NCBI GenBank assembly: GCA_017483805.1
Contig: JAFUUL010000088.1
Span: 1-62,870, forward strand
Origin: Prevotella sp.
GTDB taxonomy: Bacteria; Bacteroidota; Bacteroidia; Bacteroidales; Bacteroidaceae
Direction: 5' to 3'
DNA: 62,870 nucleotides
This document shows, in pieces, positions 30,314 through 39,358 of this stretch (position 1 is its first letter; each line of letters starts with the position of its first letter). The notes under the pieces were generated by a model. That model was not told where the DNA came from and searched no databases. It saw only the letters and a program-made list of their open reading frames with translations. The position numbers were made by a program, and so were the translations under genes.

Positions 30314-33300
30314 TTACTTAATCACGACCTTGCGGCCACCAATGATGTAGAGACCCTTCTGAGCCTTCTGCACCTTCTGACCATTCAGGTTGTAGATAGC
30401 ACCGTTCTCAGTGCCAGCCTTCACAGCGTTGATGCCGGTGAGGACTTCCTGATCCTGCTCAGCGTCGATGAAGTAGATGTGGCAGCCGTTGGTGTTCTTC
30501 ACGAGAACATTCACAGTACCCGTCTCGCCAGGCACCTTCCACTCCTGCTCCACATAGGTCTTAGGAGCAGCAACAGCGTTACCCTCGGCATCCTTCAGTT
30601 CTACGTCGCCGACAAACAGTTGCACGCCACGAGCATCAGTTGACTTGTGCGACTCAACACCCATCTTGATGGTGGTGCCGGCCTTCACAGCCTTGATGGT
30701 CAGAATCTCCTGGCCCTTGCCACCGAACCAGAGGTATGCAGGACCATGATACTCACCAAGACTTGTCTTAGGATAGTTCACGGCGATGGCCAATGCACGG
30801 CTCTTAGCATAAGTAGCATTGAACTCAAGACCCTTAAACTCACCAATAGCCACGCCGTTAGCGGTCAGTTCGCTGGCCTCCTCAATAGCCCAGAAGCAGT
30901 TGTCCTTAGAGGCTGCATAGGTGTCGCATTCCTTGCTGGGATCTTTCTCGTGGTCAGTCCACAAGGCATCGTTGTCAACGCACTTAGTTATGCCTTCTTT
31001 GCCTTCAACAGCAGTTATGGTCACCTTGGCGGCCTCAGCCTTCAGGTTGGCAACGGTCTCGCTGCTCCACTTGGTGAAGTCCCAAGTATGGGTCACCTCA
31101 ACGGCCTTCTTCTCGAACTGCACGTTCTTGAACGACAGCCAAGAGATGTTGTTGTCGGCAGCGACGATGAACTTGATTGTCAGCACGCCATCAGCAGCAA
31201 CAGTACCCTTAGCGGCAACCTCCTTCAGATAGAACTGAGAGTCACCAATCTGAGTGCCATCGGCCACATTGACAGCCTCGCCCTCGTTAGCCTGCAGGGT
31301 GATGCCAGCAGCAGGAGCCTCGGCACCATTCTTTATACGTACGCGTACCCAAGCGGTCACGTCGTAGTCGCCAGCCTCCAGATTGTTCATGGTGGCGGTC
31401 AGGGTCTTCTCACCGAGAGAATCGCCATCGCCGATCCAGTACTCAATGAAGGGAACAATGAAGTTAGAACCGTCGTTTCCACCTTCTGTCGACCACGTGT
31501 TCACATGATATGTAGTCCAGTCCATCGGCTCTGCATCCCATACGCTCATCAGCAGGTCGTCAACGGTGTTGGCAGCATGCCAGCCAGTGATGGCGTTAGG
31601 ATCCTGCAGGGCACTGGCCTCAGCCTTGGTCAGCGTACCGGCCTCATACTTGGCAGCCCACTGTCCGTAGTAGGTTTCGAGAGCCTCTGCTGTGTAGAGG
31701 TTGGTGCTCTCGGTGAATGCCTTCATCTTGGGCAGCACCTCCTTGGCAGCAATCGAACCCTCTGCCTTGTCGATAGCAGCAGTCAGAGTAGCGATGGCAG
31801 CATTGATAGCCTCAGTGCCGCTCACGTTCTCCGTCTCAGTCAGAGCAGCATTCAGGGCTGCGTCGATAGCAGCAATCTCTGCTTTACCCACCAGGTCTTG
31901 GGCCTTCTCACGAAGTTCGGCCAACTGTGCCAGAATAGCACCGTTCTTCACCTGATCGATGGTTGCATCAGCACCATAGTAAGTCAGGACGAAGTTGTCC
32001 CAAATGCACCACAGAGCAGTGTTGCCTTCCAGTTTAGCGCCAATGGTCAGCGTACCGCCTTCTGCCACCTCTACAAAGATAGGATCAATCGTATAGAGGC
32101 CGTTCTTGAACGATGTGCCAGCATCACCCATGCTATTCTCAGTACCAGTCTTCACAGGGAAGGTCTGCTTTTCATCGTTGGCATAGAAGTAAGGCAGATG
32201 TTCGTTATCCGTGCCATCCTGACGATAGAAGCCCTGAGCAGTCAGAGCGTAGATACCCTTGGGAGCATCGGCCAACACCTGAATCAGCGTGAACTCCGAA
32301 TGGTAAGACTCTGCGCAGTTATTGCCGATAGAACCATTGTTTGCTTCGCCGCCTGAGAGGTTCTTGTTGGAAGCCTCGATAGTCCACTTGCTTACGTAGC
32401 GGTTGTTGCGGCCAAAGTCGTGGTCCTCGATCAGCAGAGTGGCATCCATCGGGTCGTCCATCGTAGCATCCCTCAGGGCAGCCTTGGCCTCGTCGAGAGA
32501 GACAATAAGCCACAGAGCATTCTCGCTGTCAGCAGGCAGATTCTTGCCCAGCACCGTCGATGTACCATCCCATCCAAAGTAGTTGTCGCCATTGGCAATC
32601 GTGTAGGCGTAGACGGGCTGTGTCTCTTCTTCATCAGAATAGCCGTAGATACCTGCACGCTTGATAGTCAGGGCCAAGGGAGAGCCGTTGTCCATATAGT
32701 CGCCATTGAAGTAGTAACTGGTACCACCGTTGTTCACCTGCGACTCCATCTTGTAGGTGCCATCCTCATTCGGGTCGAGTTTCACGTATTCGGGATGAGC
32801 CACCAGCGAGGCCTGCGTGCCCCAACTATTACCGACGCCCCAGTACTTCTCACTTGCAATATTGGCAATGATATACTTCTGATATGTAAACTCAGCAGGC
32901 TCCTTGGGTGCCTCATAGGTCACCAGTTTGTTGCCGGCGTTAAACTCGTAGACAGGATCACCCTCCTTGGGCTGATACTTCGTCATTGTACCAGTGACAA
33001 CAACCGTTGCGCCAACCTTCACGTCATCAATAGAGGCGAAGTCAGCACCATCGATACCCTTGCCCTGATAGCACTCGAATTGCTTGGTTGTACCGTCATC
33101 AGAAATCCAATAGGTGATGTACTTCTTGGTATCATCGAACTTGTCAACCTGCGATACAATACCCTTCACGAATACCACATCGCTCAGAGCCTTGCCTGCC
33201 TCGATCAACTCGATAGCCTTGGCAACGGTGTATGCGGTCTCGGCGGTGTTGGCAATCGTAGCGGGAGCCACAGTCTCCTCGTTGGCTGCAGCAATCGTAA

Positions 33301-34816
33301 CCACGATTTTTGTGAGTTGGTTGGTCTTGGTAGGAATAAACTTGATACTTGAAGCATTGCCTTCCCAAACCTTTTCTGTCAATCCCTCAGGATTTGCAGT
33401 CAGGCCGAAGTTGGAGCCATTGGCTGTGAACTCAACCTTTGTGATGGCCTTACCCTCGGGGGCAGCCAGAGCAATCACGCTGTTCGAATAAGCACGAACC
33501 TGCGGACCAGTCCAGAAACGAGCAGGTGTAGTTGCACCAGCCTGATCAAAACTCAGGGTCACACCCTCTTCTACGATAGGCTCAGTAATATTGCCCTGCT
33601 CGGCTGTCTCACCAGAACCACTGCCAAGTGCATGTTCCCACTTGTTTGCAGCAAAGTCGAAGGTCACCTCCGTAGCAGCGGGAGCAGCCTCCTTGTAGAG
33701 CAGCATATCGGTGACGATGACACTAGTACCATATCCCTGCGCCTTGATGCAGTGCAGACGAGCAAAATTATAGTCATCAACAATCTTCTTCAGGTCAATG
33801 GTAAAAGTCTTACCATCAATGGTCTCATAGGCTTCCGTGGACCATGTGTATTCATTGTTGGGATTGATGTCGAGCATCTTCGAGTCAGCCTTGGTCTCTG
33901 CCTGCTGGCCGTTAGCCTCCAAACGATTCATGCAGAAGCGAGGCTTCACTTCGCCTGCCACAACAACGATAAGTTTGTCATAGCCAGCCAGGTCGGCCCA
34001 TTTCAGTTCGCTCACGTTGCCGTCGCCATAAGGCAGGCCACTAGCAGTAAACAGCACGCAGGGAGCACCTGCTACGGCTGTACCCTCACCAGGTTCTGCC
34101 AGCGAGGCATACTGCTTGAACATATCGGCCGACAGGTTGGTGTAGCCATCGGCCAGTGCCAAAGCATCTACGGCATTGTTCAGTGTTTTCATAGCAGAAG
34201 TAAGGCTTTCCTCCGTAGCGTCAGTAGCGTCATAGGCTGCCTGAGCAGTGGTAATGGCCGTCTGCAAGGCAGCAAAACTTTCCGCGGTTTTTCCAATACT
34301 AGTGCACAGTTTTGCTTTGGCAATAGCCTTCGAAAGATTCTCCTTTGGCAGAGCCAGAGGGTCAGAACTCTTCACCAGATAGACTTCATTTACTTTCACC
34401 TTTCCACTGCCATTATAGCCTGAAAGGCATATCTCCTGACAGTCGGTCAGATAAGCCGCATCCATACTAAAATCTGAAAGATTGTACTCTTTCTTTCCAG
34501 ACTCAGTAACAATAGTCACCCCACCGGCAGTAGTTCCTTTGCTATTAGCATAGAACATAAAGCGGTAGCCATCTCCTTCCAAAATCTCGCAATCAATCAC
34601 CAGTTTTTCATAACTGGTCAGATTCCCGTTTGGAAGTCCAATGTTGTGCAACTGATTTCCATACGGCGAAGACCAAGAAAAGGTCTTAGCCTCTGAGTCC
34701 CATGTAATGCCAGTGGGGCTTTCAAAGGTAGCATAGACCTTGTCTTGCGCATCTACAGTCATCACGCCTAGTACACACAATACAAGCGTGAAGAATAGTT
34801 TAGTAAATACTTTCAT
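30314..34816 (-). CDS. Giant secreted protein of unknown function, PUL-associated
   Basis: This 1500-residue protein has a signal peptide ending near VDAQD. Residues ~25-150 form a beta-sandwich-like module (NLTSYEKLVID, EICLSGYNGSGKVKVNEVYL). A helical FIVAR-like segment follows (~155-225), then a second copy of the module (~255-385: LPYGDGNVSELKWADLAGYD, KPRFCMNRLEANG). An OB-fold-like region with YITYWISDDGTTKQFECYQG is at ~560-630. Several CBM-like beta domains and more helical spacers lead to the tail NGAIYNLNGQKVQKAQKGLY...KVVIK, a type IX-like C-terminus. No catalytic site is recognised. It is encoded directly after the HTCS gene from its own boxed promoter. The shared module with the 1287-residue protein suggests a pair of cooperating surface glycan-binding proteins. 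Confidence 0.72.
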   Translation of the reverse strand: MKVFTKLFFTLVLCVLGVMTVDAQDKVYATFESPTGITWDSEAKTFSWSSPYGNQLHNIGLPNGNLTSYEKLVIDCEILEGDGYRFMFYANSKGTTAGGVTIVTESGKKEYNLSDFSMDAAYLTDCQEICLSGYNGSGKVKVNEVYLVKSSDPLALPKENLSKAIAKAKLCTSIGKTAESFAALQTAITTAQAAYDATDATEESLTSAMKTLNNAVDALALADGYTNLSADMFKQYASLAEPGEGTAVAGAPCVLFTASGLPYGDGNVSELKWADLAGYDKLIVVVAGEVKPRFCMNRLEANGQQAETKADSKMLDINPNNEYTWSTEAYETIDGKTFTIDLKKIVDDYNFARLHCIKAQGYGTSVIVTDMLLYKEAAPAATEVTFDFAANKWEHALGSGSGETAEQGNITEPIVEEGVTLSFDQAGATTPARFWTGPQVRAYSNSVIALAAPEGKAITKVEFTANGSNFGLTANPEGLTEKVWEGNASSIKFIPTKTNQLTKIVVTIAAANEETVAPATIANTAETAYTVAKAIELIEAGKALSDVVFVKGIVSQVDKFDDTKKYITYWISDDGTTKQFECYQGKGIDGADFASIDDVKVGATVVVTGTMTKYQPKEGDPVYEFNAGNKLVTYEAPKEPAEFTYQKYIIANIASEKYWGVGNSWGTQASLVAHPEYVKLDPNEDGTYKMESQVNNGGTSYYFNGDYMDNGSPLALTIKRAGIYGYSDEEETQPVYAYTIANGDNYFGWDGTSTVLGKNLPADSENALWLIVSLDEAKAALRDATMDDPMDATLLIEDHDFGRNNRYVSKWTIEASNKNLSGGEANNGSIGNNCAESYHSEFTLIQVLADAPKGIYALTAQGFYRQDGTDNEHLPYFYANDEKQTFPVKTGTENSMGDAGTSFKNGLYTIDPIFVEVAEGGTLTIGAKLEGNTALWCIWDNFVLTYYGADATIDQVKNGAILAQLAELREKAQDLVGKAEIAAIDAALNAALTETENVSGTEAINAAIATLTAAIDKAEGSIAAKEVLPKMKAFTESTNLYTAEALETYYGQWAAKYEAGTLTKAEASALQDPNAITGWHAANTVDDLLMSVWDAEPMDWTTYHVNTWSTEGGNDGSNFIVPFIEYWIGDGDSLGEKTLTATMNNLEAGDYDVTAWVRVRIKNGAEAPAAGITLQANEGEAVNVADGTQIGDSQFYLKEVAAKGTVAADGVLTIKFIVAADNNISWLSFKNVQFEKKAVEVTHTWDFTKWSSETVANLKAEAAKVTITAVEGKEGITKCVDNDALWTDHEKDPSKECDTYAASKDNCFWAIEEASELTANGVAIGEFKGLEFNATYAKSRALAIAVNYPKTSLGEYHGPAYLWFGGKGQEILTIKAVKAGTTIKMGVESHKSTDARGVQLFVGDVELKDAEGNAVAAPKTYVEQEWKVPGETGTVNVLVKNTNGCHIYFIDAEQDQEVLTGINAVKAGTENGAIYNLNGQKVQKAQKGLYIIGGRKVVIK

Positions 34817-34867
34817 GTTACTTTGTTTTTTGGTTAATAATAGAAATAGGTGTTTTTATAATGCGAT

Positions 34868-34914
34868 GCAAAGGTAAAGCCCTTTGCGCGAAAGGGCTTT
34901 TCCATTTGTATCAT
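34868..34914 (-). promoter_or_regulatory. Promoter with 12-bp box and perfect hairpin spacer
   Basis: Minus-strand TACCTTTGC (34876-34868) follows AAAGCCCTTT...AAAGGGCTTT, a perfect 10-bp stem. ATGATACAAATG (34914-34903) is exactly 26 nt upstream of the minus-7 element. It is nearly a duplicate of the promoter at 29872. Confidence 0.75.
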
Positions 34915-34976
34915 AAGGTTTCGTTTTTGTATTACCTACCAAAAACAAAGTACGCTTTTCCGAATAAAGGCTAAAA

Positions 34977-37900
34977 TCACTTGCCGCTCTCGGCGTATTC
35001 GGAGGGTGAGACGCCGAAGTGCTTGCGGAAGATGGTGGAGAAGTGGGCCAAGTTGGAGAAGCCCACGGTGTAGGCCACCTGCGTGATGTTGATCTTCTGC
35101 TCCTTCAGCAGGCGGGCGGCCTGCTCGAGGCGGATGTTGCGGATGAACTCACTGGTGGAAATGCCCGTCATCTCCTTCATCTTGCGATGCAGTTGAGCAC
35201 GGCTGATGCCTACCTCCTGAGTGAGCATATCCACATTGAAGTCGCTGTTCGACAGGTTCTTGTTCACCGCCTTCATGATGCGCTCCATCAGCAGTTCGTC
35301 GTTGCCCTTCACCTCGGGTGCCTCCACGCGGTCGGCCTGCTGCTGGGCTCCGGTGAACTTGCCCTTCAGCCGCAGGCGCGACTGAATGAGGTTGTCGATG
35401 GTCATGTGGAGTTCCTCCATGTCGAAGGGCTTGGCCAGGAAGGCATCGGCACCGCGCTCCAGTCCCTGCAGGCGGTTGCCCACGTCGGCCTTCGAGGTGA
35501 GCATGATGACGGGGATGTGGGCTATGTTCATGTTGGTCTTGACCATGCGCAGCATCGTGAAGCCGTCCATCTCGGGCATCATCACGTCGGAGACCACCAG
35601 GTCGTAGTCGCTGGTGAGCAGTTCCTTCAGGCCGTCCTTGCCGTTGGCCGCCTTGCCGAACTTATAGTAGTGACCCAGTTCACTGGCAATATAGTTGGCA
35701 ATCTCCTCGTCGTCGTCGACCACGAGGACGCGCCGCCGGGAGCCGCCGCCGGCAGACCCGCCGCCACCCCCATTCCCGAGCGGCGCTCGCCTACCCGTTG
35801 CCTTTCCCTGTGAGGGCGGGGCGTATGTAGTGCTATCGGCAGTGGACTGGGGCTGACCACTCCCCTCCGCTCGGGAATGGGGTTGGGGGAGAGTCTCCAT
35901 CTCTTCCTCCTTCAGGTGGGCATTGCCCAGCGGCAGTGCGACGGTGAACTGGGCGCCCTGCTGACCGTCGGAACGGTGGGCGGCCTCAATCTGGCCATGA
36001 TGCATGTCGACAATCATCTTGCAGAGGTTCAGGCCGATGCCCGTGCCCTTGATGCCCAGTTTGCGGGCATTGGCACCCTGATAGAAGCGGTCGAAGATGT
36101 GCTTCAGGTTGTCGGCATCGAGACCGGCACCGTTGTCGGTCACCTGCAGGCGAACGGCCCGCTCGTCGCGGGTGAGGGCGATCTTCACGGCACCCTGCTC
36201 GCCGCAGTATTTGAAGGCATTGGAGAGCAGGTTGCTGACCACCTTGTCGAACTGGCCGCGGTCCACCCAGGCCTCCACCTCGTCGGCATCGGTCTCAAAC
36301 TGGAAGTCGATGTCGCGCTCTTTGGCGTTATACTCATACATCTTGCAGATGCTGCGCACAAAGGCTACCATCTCCGTGGGCTGGCAGTGCAGGTGCATCT
36401 GCTGCTTGTCTATCTTGCGCACGTCGAGAATCTGGTTCACCAGGTTGAGTATGCGCTTGGCATTGTGCTCGATGGTCACGACCGAGGGCTGGAAGGTCGA
36501 CGTGTTGAACGACTGCAGTTGGTCGGCCGTGGTCAGGCTGTCCAGGCGGGCATTCTTCAGTTTCTCCAGCGGCGCAAGGATGAGCGTCAGCGGCGAGCGG
36601 ATGTCGTGGGTGGCGTTGATGAGGAACTTCATCTTCTCCTCGTTCAACTGCTCGTTGGCGCGGCGGCGGTAGGTGTATAGCACATAGGCCAGCAGCGACA
36701 GGGCGACGAGGGCATAGATGAAATAGGCCCAGAGCGAGCGGTACCACGGCTGGCGAATGGTGACGAGCACCACCTTCTCGGGCGTATAGTCGTTGCCCTG
36801 CTGGGCCCTCACGGCTATGCGGTAGGTGCCAGGCTGCAGATGGCCCAGCGTAAAGTCGTTCTGTCCGGCGGCATTGCGGATCCACTCGCCATTGTTGACG
36901 CTGTACTCGAGAATGATGTTAGAGGGATCGTCGAAGTTGAACTGCGAGAAGGCCAGCGTGACGGTGTGGTCGAGATAACTGAGCGTGAAATAGTTGCTCT
37001 CGCGAATGGCACGGTCGGTCACCTCTACGCCGTTGATGACGGTGCCCCGCTGCACATACTGGTCGCCCACGCGGAATGCCGTGAGTTTCAGGGGGTCGAG
37101 GGCACTCACCTTCTCCTTCACGTCGGCAGGACGGAAGACGGTGAGGCCGTCGTTGTGGGCAAAGTAGACGATGTCGCCATCGGTGTGCATGCCCACGCCA
37201 TAGAGATACTCCTTCTGCACGAGGCCGTTGCCGGAGATATGACCCACAAACGACTGGCTGCTCAGCCTGTACTGCCAGATGCCCATCGACGAGGAGCACC
37301 ACAGGTCGCCGTTGTTGGCCTGAACGATGTAACTCACCACCTTGTTCTGGAGGGTCTCGCTGCCAGGGAAGCGCTCCACCTGGCGCGTCTGCGGGTCGTA
37401 GAGATAGAGGCCCTGCTCGGTGCCTATGGCGATGCAGCCCTTCAGTGAACGTCCGTCGGGCAACTGACCGGCATGCAGTTCGCACACGTCGAAGCACACC
37501 ACGCCATTGAGCAACTGACCCCAGCCCTGCGAGCGGAAACTGTCATGATCAGGATCGTAGCACGACACGCCCGAGGCGGTGGCCAGCCAGATGAGTCCCT
37601 GCTCATCGGCCGAAAGGCCCATCACCCAGTTGTTGCAGAGGCGACCCTTCACGGAGTCGTCCTCCTCAAACACGTTGTGGTTGAGCAGCGAGCCCGTCTG
37701 CGGATTGTAGACGCAGAAGCCGCGGGAGAAGGTGGAGATGTAGAGCCGGCCGCGGTCGTCACTGGTCACATCGTTGAACTTGTCGCAGTCGAAGGTGACC
37801 TTCAGTTGGGAGCGCCCCGTCTGGGGGTCGTAGGCAAAGAGGCCGTCGTCGGTACCTATCCAGTAGCGCTGCTGGCGGTCGCGGAAGATGAACTCTGTGG

Positions 37901-39023
37901 CATCGGGGGCCTGCGGATGAGACACCACGCGGCCCTGGGCATTGAAGCCATAGACGCCCACGCCCTGCACCGTGGTCCACACCATGCCGCCATCGCCCTC
38001 GCACACCGAACTGATGGTGCTGCCCAGGCTGACGCCCTGGTCGGCAAAACTCCAGTTGGCAAACTGCATGGGGTGCTGGGGCAGCATGAGCAGGCCCTTG
38101 CGGTGGCAGCCCAGCCACAGGTTGCCACGATTGTCGAACACCAAGGCACTGATCTTGGCTGTGGCCTGGTCGATGCCCTGGGCACTGGCCTCAACACGCT
38201 CCAAGCGGCGGCCCACCAGCCGGTAGAGGCCGTTGCCTCGCGTACCTATATATATTACGCCATCCTTGTTGATTGCCACACGGGTGAAGATGATATCCTT
38301 GCCGGCCACTGCACTCATGTCGAAGCCAGCATCGACAAAACGCCCGTCGCGATAGGCCAGCAGACCATGCATGCACAGCACCAACACCTCGCCATTCAGT
38401 TCGAAGAACATCGAGGGAGCACCCAGGATGGACTGGAATTTCTGCACCTGGCTGCCCTCAATCAGGTAGATGGTGTCATCGAAGCCGCTCTTCCACAGGC
38501 GCCGGCGACCATCCTCATACAGCCGACTGAAATAGCCATCGGTGCCCTCGATGGCCACAGGCTGCAACTGGGCATCGGCCGAAGCCAGGCTGTAGAGCCC
38601 ATAGCCGGCAGTGCCCACCAGCAGGGTGCCGTCGGCACTCTGGCAGATGCTGGTCACACGAGGCGTGATGCGGTCGGGGAAAGCATAGTGGCAGAACTGA
38701 CCGCGCTCGTAGTCGTAGCGGTCGAGGCCCCTGTTGGTGCCCACCCACAAACGGCCCTCGCGGTCGCAGAGCAGCGTGACCATCACGTTGGCCTGCACCG
38801 AGGTGGTATCGGCATCGTCGTGCAGAAAGGTCTGGAAGTGGTAGCCGTCGAACCGGTTCAGCCCGTAGTCGGTGGCAATCCACATGGAGCCTTCGCGGTC
38901 TTGGCACAGGCTGCAGATGAGGCTGCTGGAGAACTGGTCGGAGGGGAAGAAGTGTCCACGCTGCGCTACGGCACACACGGCAAATAGCAGCAGAGAGGTT
39001 ATCGTCAGCAATAGTCGTTTCAT
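34977..39023 (-). CDS. Hybrid two-component system sensor-regulator (HTCS)
   Basis: This 1348-residue protein senses oligosaccharides in the periplasm and activates PUL genes. In order: signal peptide; two-component regulator propeller repeats (~25-680, e.g. SMWIATDYGLNRFDG, LWVGTNRGLDRYDY); Y_Y_Y domain (~690-755); membrane helix (LWAYFIYALVALSLLAYVL, ~765-785). The histidine kinase has its H-box in NATHDIRSPLTL (His ~807) and an ATPase domain (GTGIGLNLCKMIV). The receiver domain has its phospho-acceptor Asp in LVVSDVMMPEMDG (~1144), and an AraC-type DNA-binding domain (~1245-1345, VAYTVGFSNLAHFSTIFRKH) ends the protein. All parts look intact. The kinase-receiver linker (about residues 1047-1085) is expanded by a palindrome-bounded insertion. 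Its position between the xylan PUL and the fasciclin operon, and the shared promoter box, make it the probable regulator of both. Confidence 0.95.
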   Translation of the reverse strand: MKRLLLTITSLLLFAVCAVAQRGHFFPSDQFSSSLICSLCQDREGSMWIATDYGLNRFDGYHFQTFLHDDADTTSVQANVMVTLLCDREGRLWVGTNRGLDRYDYERGQFCHYAFPDRITPRVTSICQSADGTLLVGTAGYGLYSLASADAQLQPVAIEGTDGYFSRLYEDGRRRLWKSGFDDTIYLIEGSQVQKFQSILGAPSMFFELNGEVLVLCMHGLLAYRDGRFVDAGFDMSAVAGKDIIFTRVAINKDGVIYIGTRGNGLYRLVGRRLERVEASAQGIDQATAKISALVFDNRGNLWLGCHRKGLLMLPQHPMQFANWSFADQGVSLGSTISSVCEGDGGMVWTTVQGVGVYGFNAQGRVVSHPQAPDATEFIFRDRQQRYWIGTDDGLFAYDPQTGRSQLKVTFDCDKFNDVTSDDRGRLYISTFSRGFCVYNPQTGSLLNHNVFEEDDSVKGRLCNNWVMGLSADEQGLIWLATASGVSCYDPDHDSFRSQGWGQLLNGVVCFDVCELHAGQLPDGRSLKGCIAIGTEQGLYLYDPQTRQVERFPGSETLQNKVVSYIVQANNGDLWCSSSMGIWQYRLSSQSFVGHISGNGLVQKEYLYGVGMHTDGDIVYFAHNDGLTVFRPADVKEKVSALDPLKLTAFRVGDQYVQRGTVINGVEVTDRAIRESNYFTLSYLDHTVTLAFSQFNFDDPSNIILEYSVNNGEWIRNAAGQNDFTLGHLQPGTYRIAVRAQQGNDYTPEKVVLVTIRQPWYRSLWAYFIYALVALSLLAYVLYTYRRRANEQLNEEKMKFLINATHDIRSPLTLILAPLEKLKNARLDSLTTADQLQSFNTSTFQPSVVTIEHNAKRILNLVNQILDVRKIDKQQMHLHCQPTEMVAFVRSICKMYEYNAKERDIDFQFETDADEVEAWVDRGQFDKVVSNLLSNAFKYCGEQGAVKIALTRDERAVRLQVTDNGAGLDADNLKHIFDRFYQGANARKLGIKGTGIGLNLCKMIVDMHHGQIEAAHRSDGQQGAQFTVALPLGNAHLKEEEMETLPQPHSRAEGSGQPQSTADSTTYAPPSQGKATGRRAPLGNGGGGGSAGGGSRRRVLVVDDDEEIANYIASELGHYYKFGKAANGKDGLKELLTSDYDLVVSDVMMPEMDGFTMLRMVKTNMNIAHIPVIMLTSKADVGNRLQGLERGADAFLAKPFDMEELHMTIDNLIQSRLRLKGKFTGAQQQADRVEAPEVKGNDELLMERIMKAVNKNLSNSDFNVDMLTQEVGISRAQLHRKMKEMTGISTSEFIRNIRLEQAARLLKEQKINITQVAYTVGFSNLAHFSTIFRKHFGVSPSEYAESGK
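35768..35882. mobile_element. 115-bp inverted-repeat element inside the HTCS gene
   Basis: CCCCATTCCCGAGCGG (35768-35783) and CCGCTCGGGAATGGGG (35867-35882) are perfect 16-bp inverted repeats. The segment is translated as the Pro/Gly/Ser-rich linker between kinase and receiver domains. It resembles the paired palindromes at 4948-5058 in size and plan. Confidence 0.7.
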
Positions 39024-39059
39024 CGTTGTAGTAAGAGTCTTTATAGTACCATTTCGACT

Positions 39060-39091
39060 GCAAAGATACTAAATAAAAACAAAACGGCAAA
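39060..39091 (-). promoter_or_regulatory. HTCS gene promoter, canonical type
   Basis: Minus-strand TATCTTTGC (39068-39060) with TTTG (39091-39088) 19 nt upstream is a canonical constitutive Bacteroidales promoter. It lacks the 12-bp box, as expected if the regulator itself is not autoregulated through it. Confidence 0.75.
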
Positions 39092-39103
39092 TTTTTGGAC
39101 AAG

Positions 39104-39149
39104 AAAAAGAAAGCGACCACCGATATTTCACATACAGGCGGTCACTTTC
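39104..39149 (-). terminator. Terminator of the candidate sRNA
   Basis: GAAAGCGACCACC (39109-39121) pairs with GGCGGTCACTTTC (39137-39149) with two wobbles, and TTTTTCTTG follows on the minus strand. There is no comparable U-run on the plus strand. Confidence 0.85.
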
Positions 39150-39283
39150 AGAGTTTTGTACCATAACTAACTCTACTACAAAAAATAAAATCAACTACTA
39201 ACTATTTACTATTCCTTACGAAGAAAAATTACTACAAACAACTTTTACTATTTCAAACTACTAACAATCTTGTCTCGGATTCA
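39104..39283 (-). ncRNA. Candidate small RNA between the HTCS gene and the fasciclin operon
   Basis: A boxed promoter (39288-39334) and a strong terminator (39104-39149) enclose about 180 nt without a convincing reading frame. The body is AU-rich, full of UAG triplets, and carries repeated octamer-like words (ATAGTAAA twice, TTAGTAGTT twice, TTGTAGTA twice). The first transcribed bases CGTGAATCCGAGA nearly match the leader of the gene at 25945-29808. It could be a regulatory RNA of the PUL. Alternatives are an HTCS leader with attenuation or a decayed gene. Confidence 0.5.
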
Positions 39284-39287
39284 CGAT

Positions 39288-39334
39288 GCAAAATTACTGC
39301 ATTTCATCGAAATAGGCTTTCTCATTTGTTTCGC
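39288..39334 (-). promoter_or_regulatory. Boxed promoter with no gene directly below it
   Basis: Minus-strand TAATTTTGC (39296-39288) has GCGAAACAAATG (39334-39323) exactly 26 nt upstream, then AGAAAGCC as at the promoters at 29872 and 34868. GTAATTTTGCATCGT is shared with the fasciclin operon promoter. It lies just beyond the SusD2 stop. Confidence 0.65.
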
Positions 39335-39358
39335 TTTTCTTCTTTTTTGTATATTTTG

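Noticed and set aside
39073-39168. Short open frame (about 31 codons) starting in the candidate sRNA
   Set aside because: It reads through the terminator and into the HTCS promoter, so it would not be intact in the predicted transcript.
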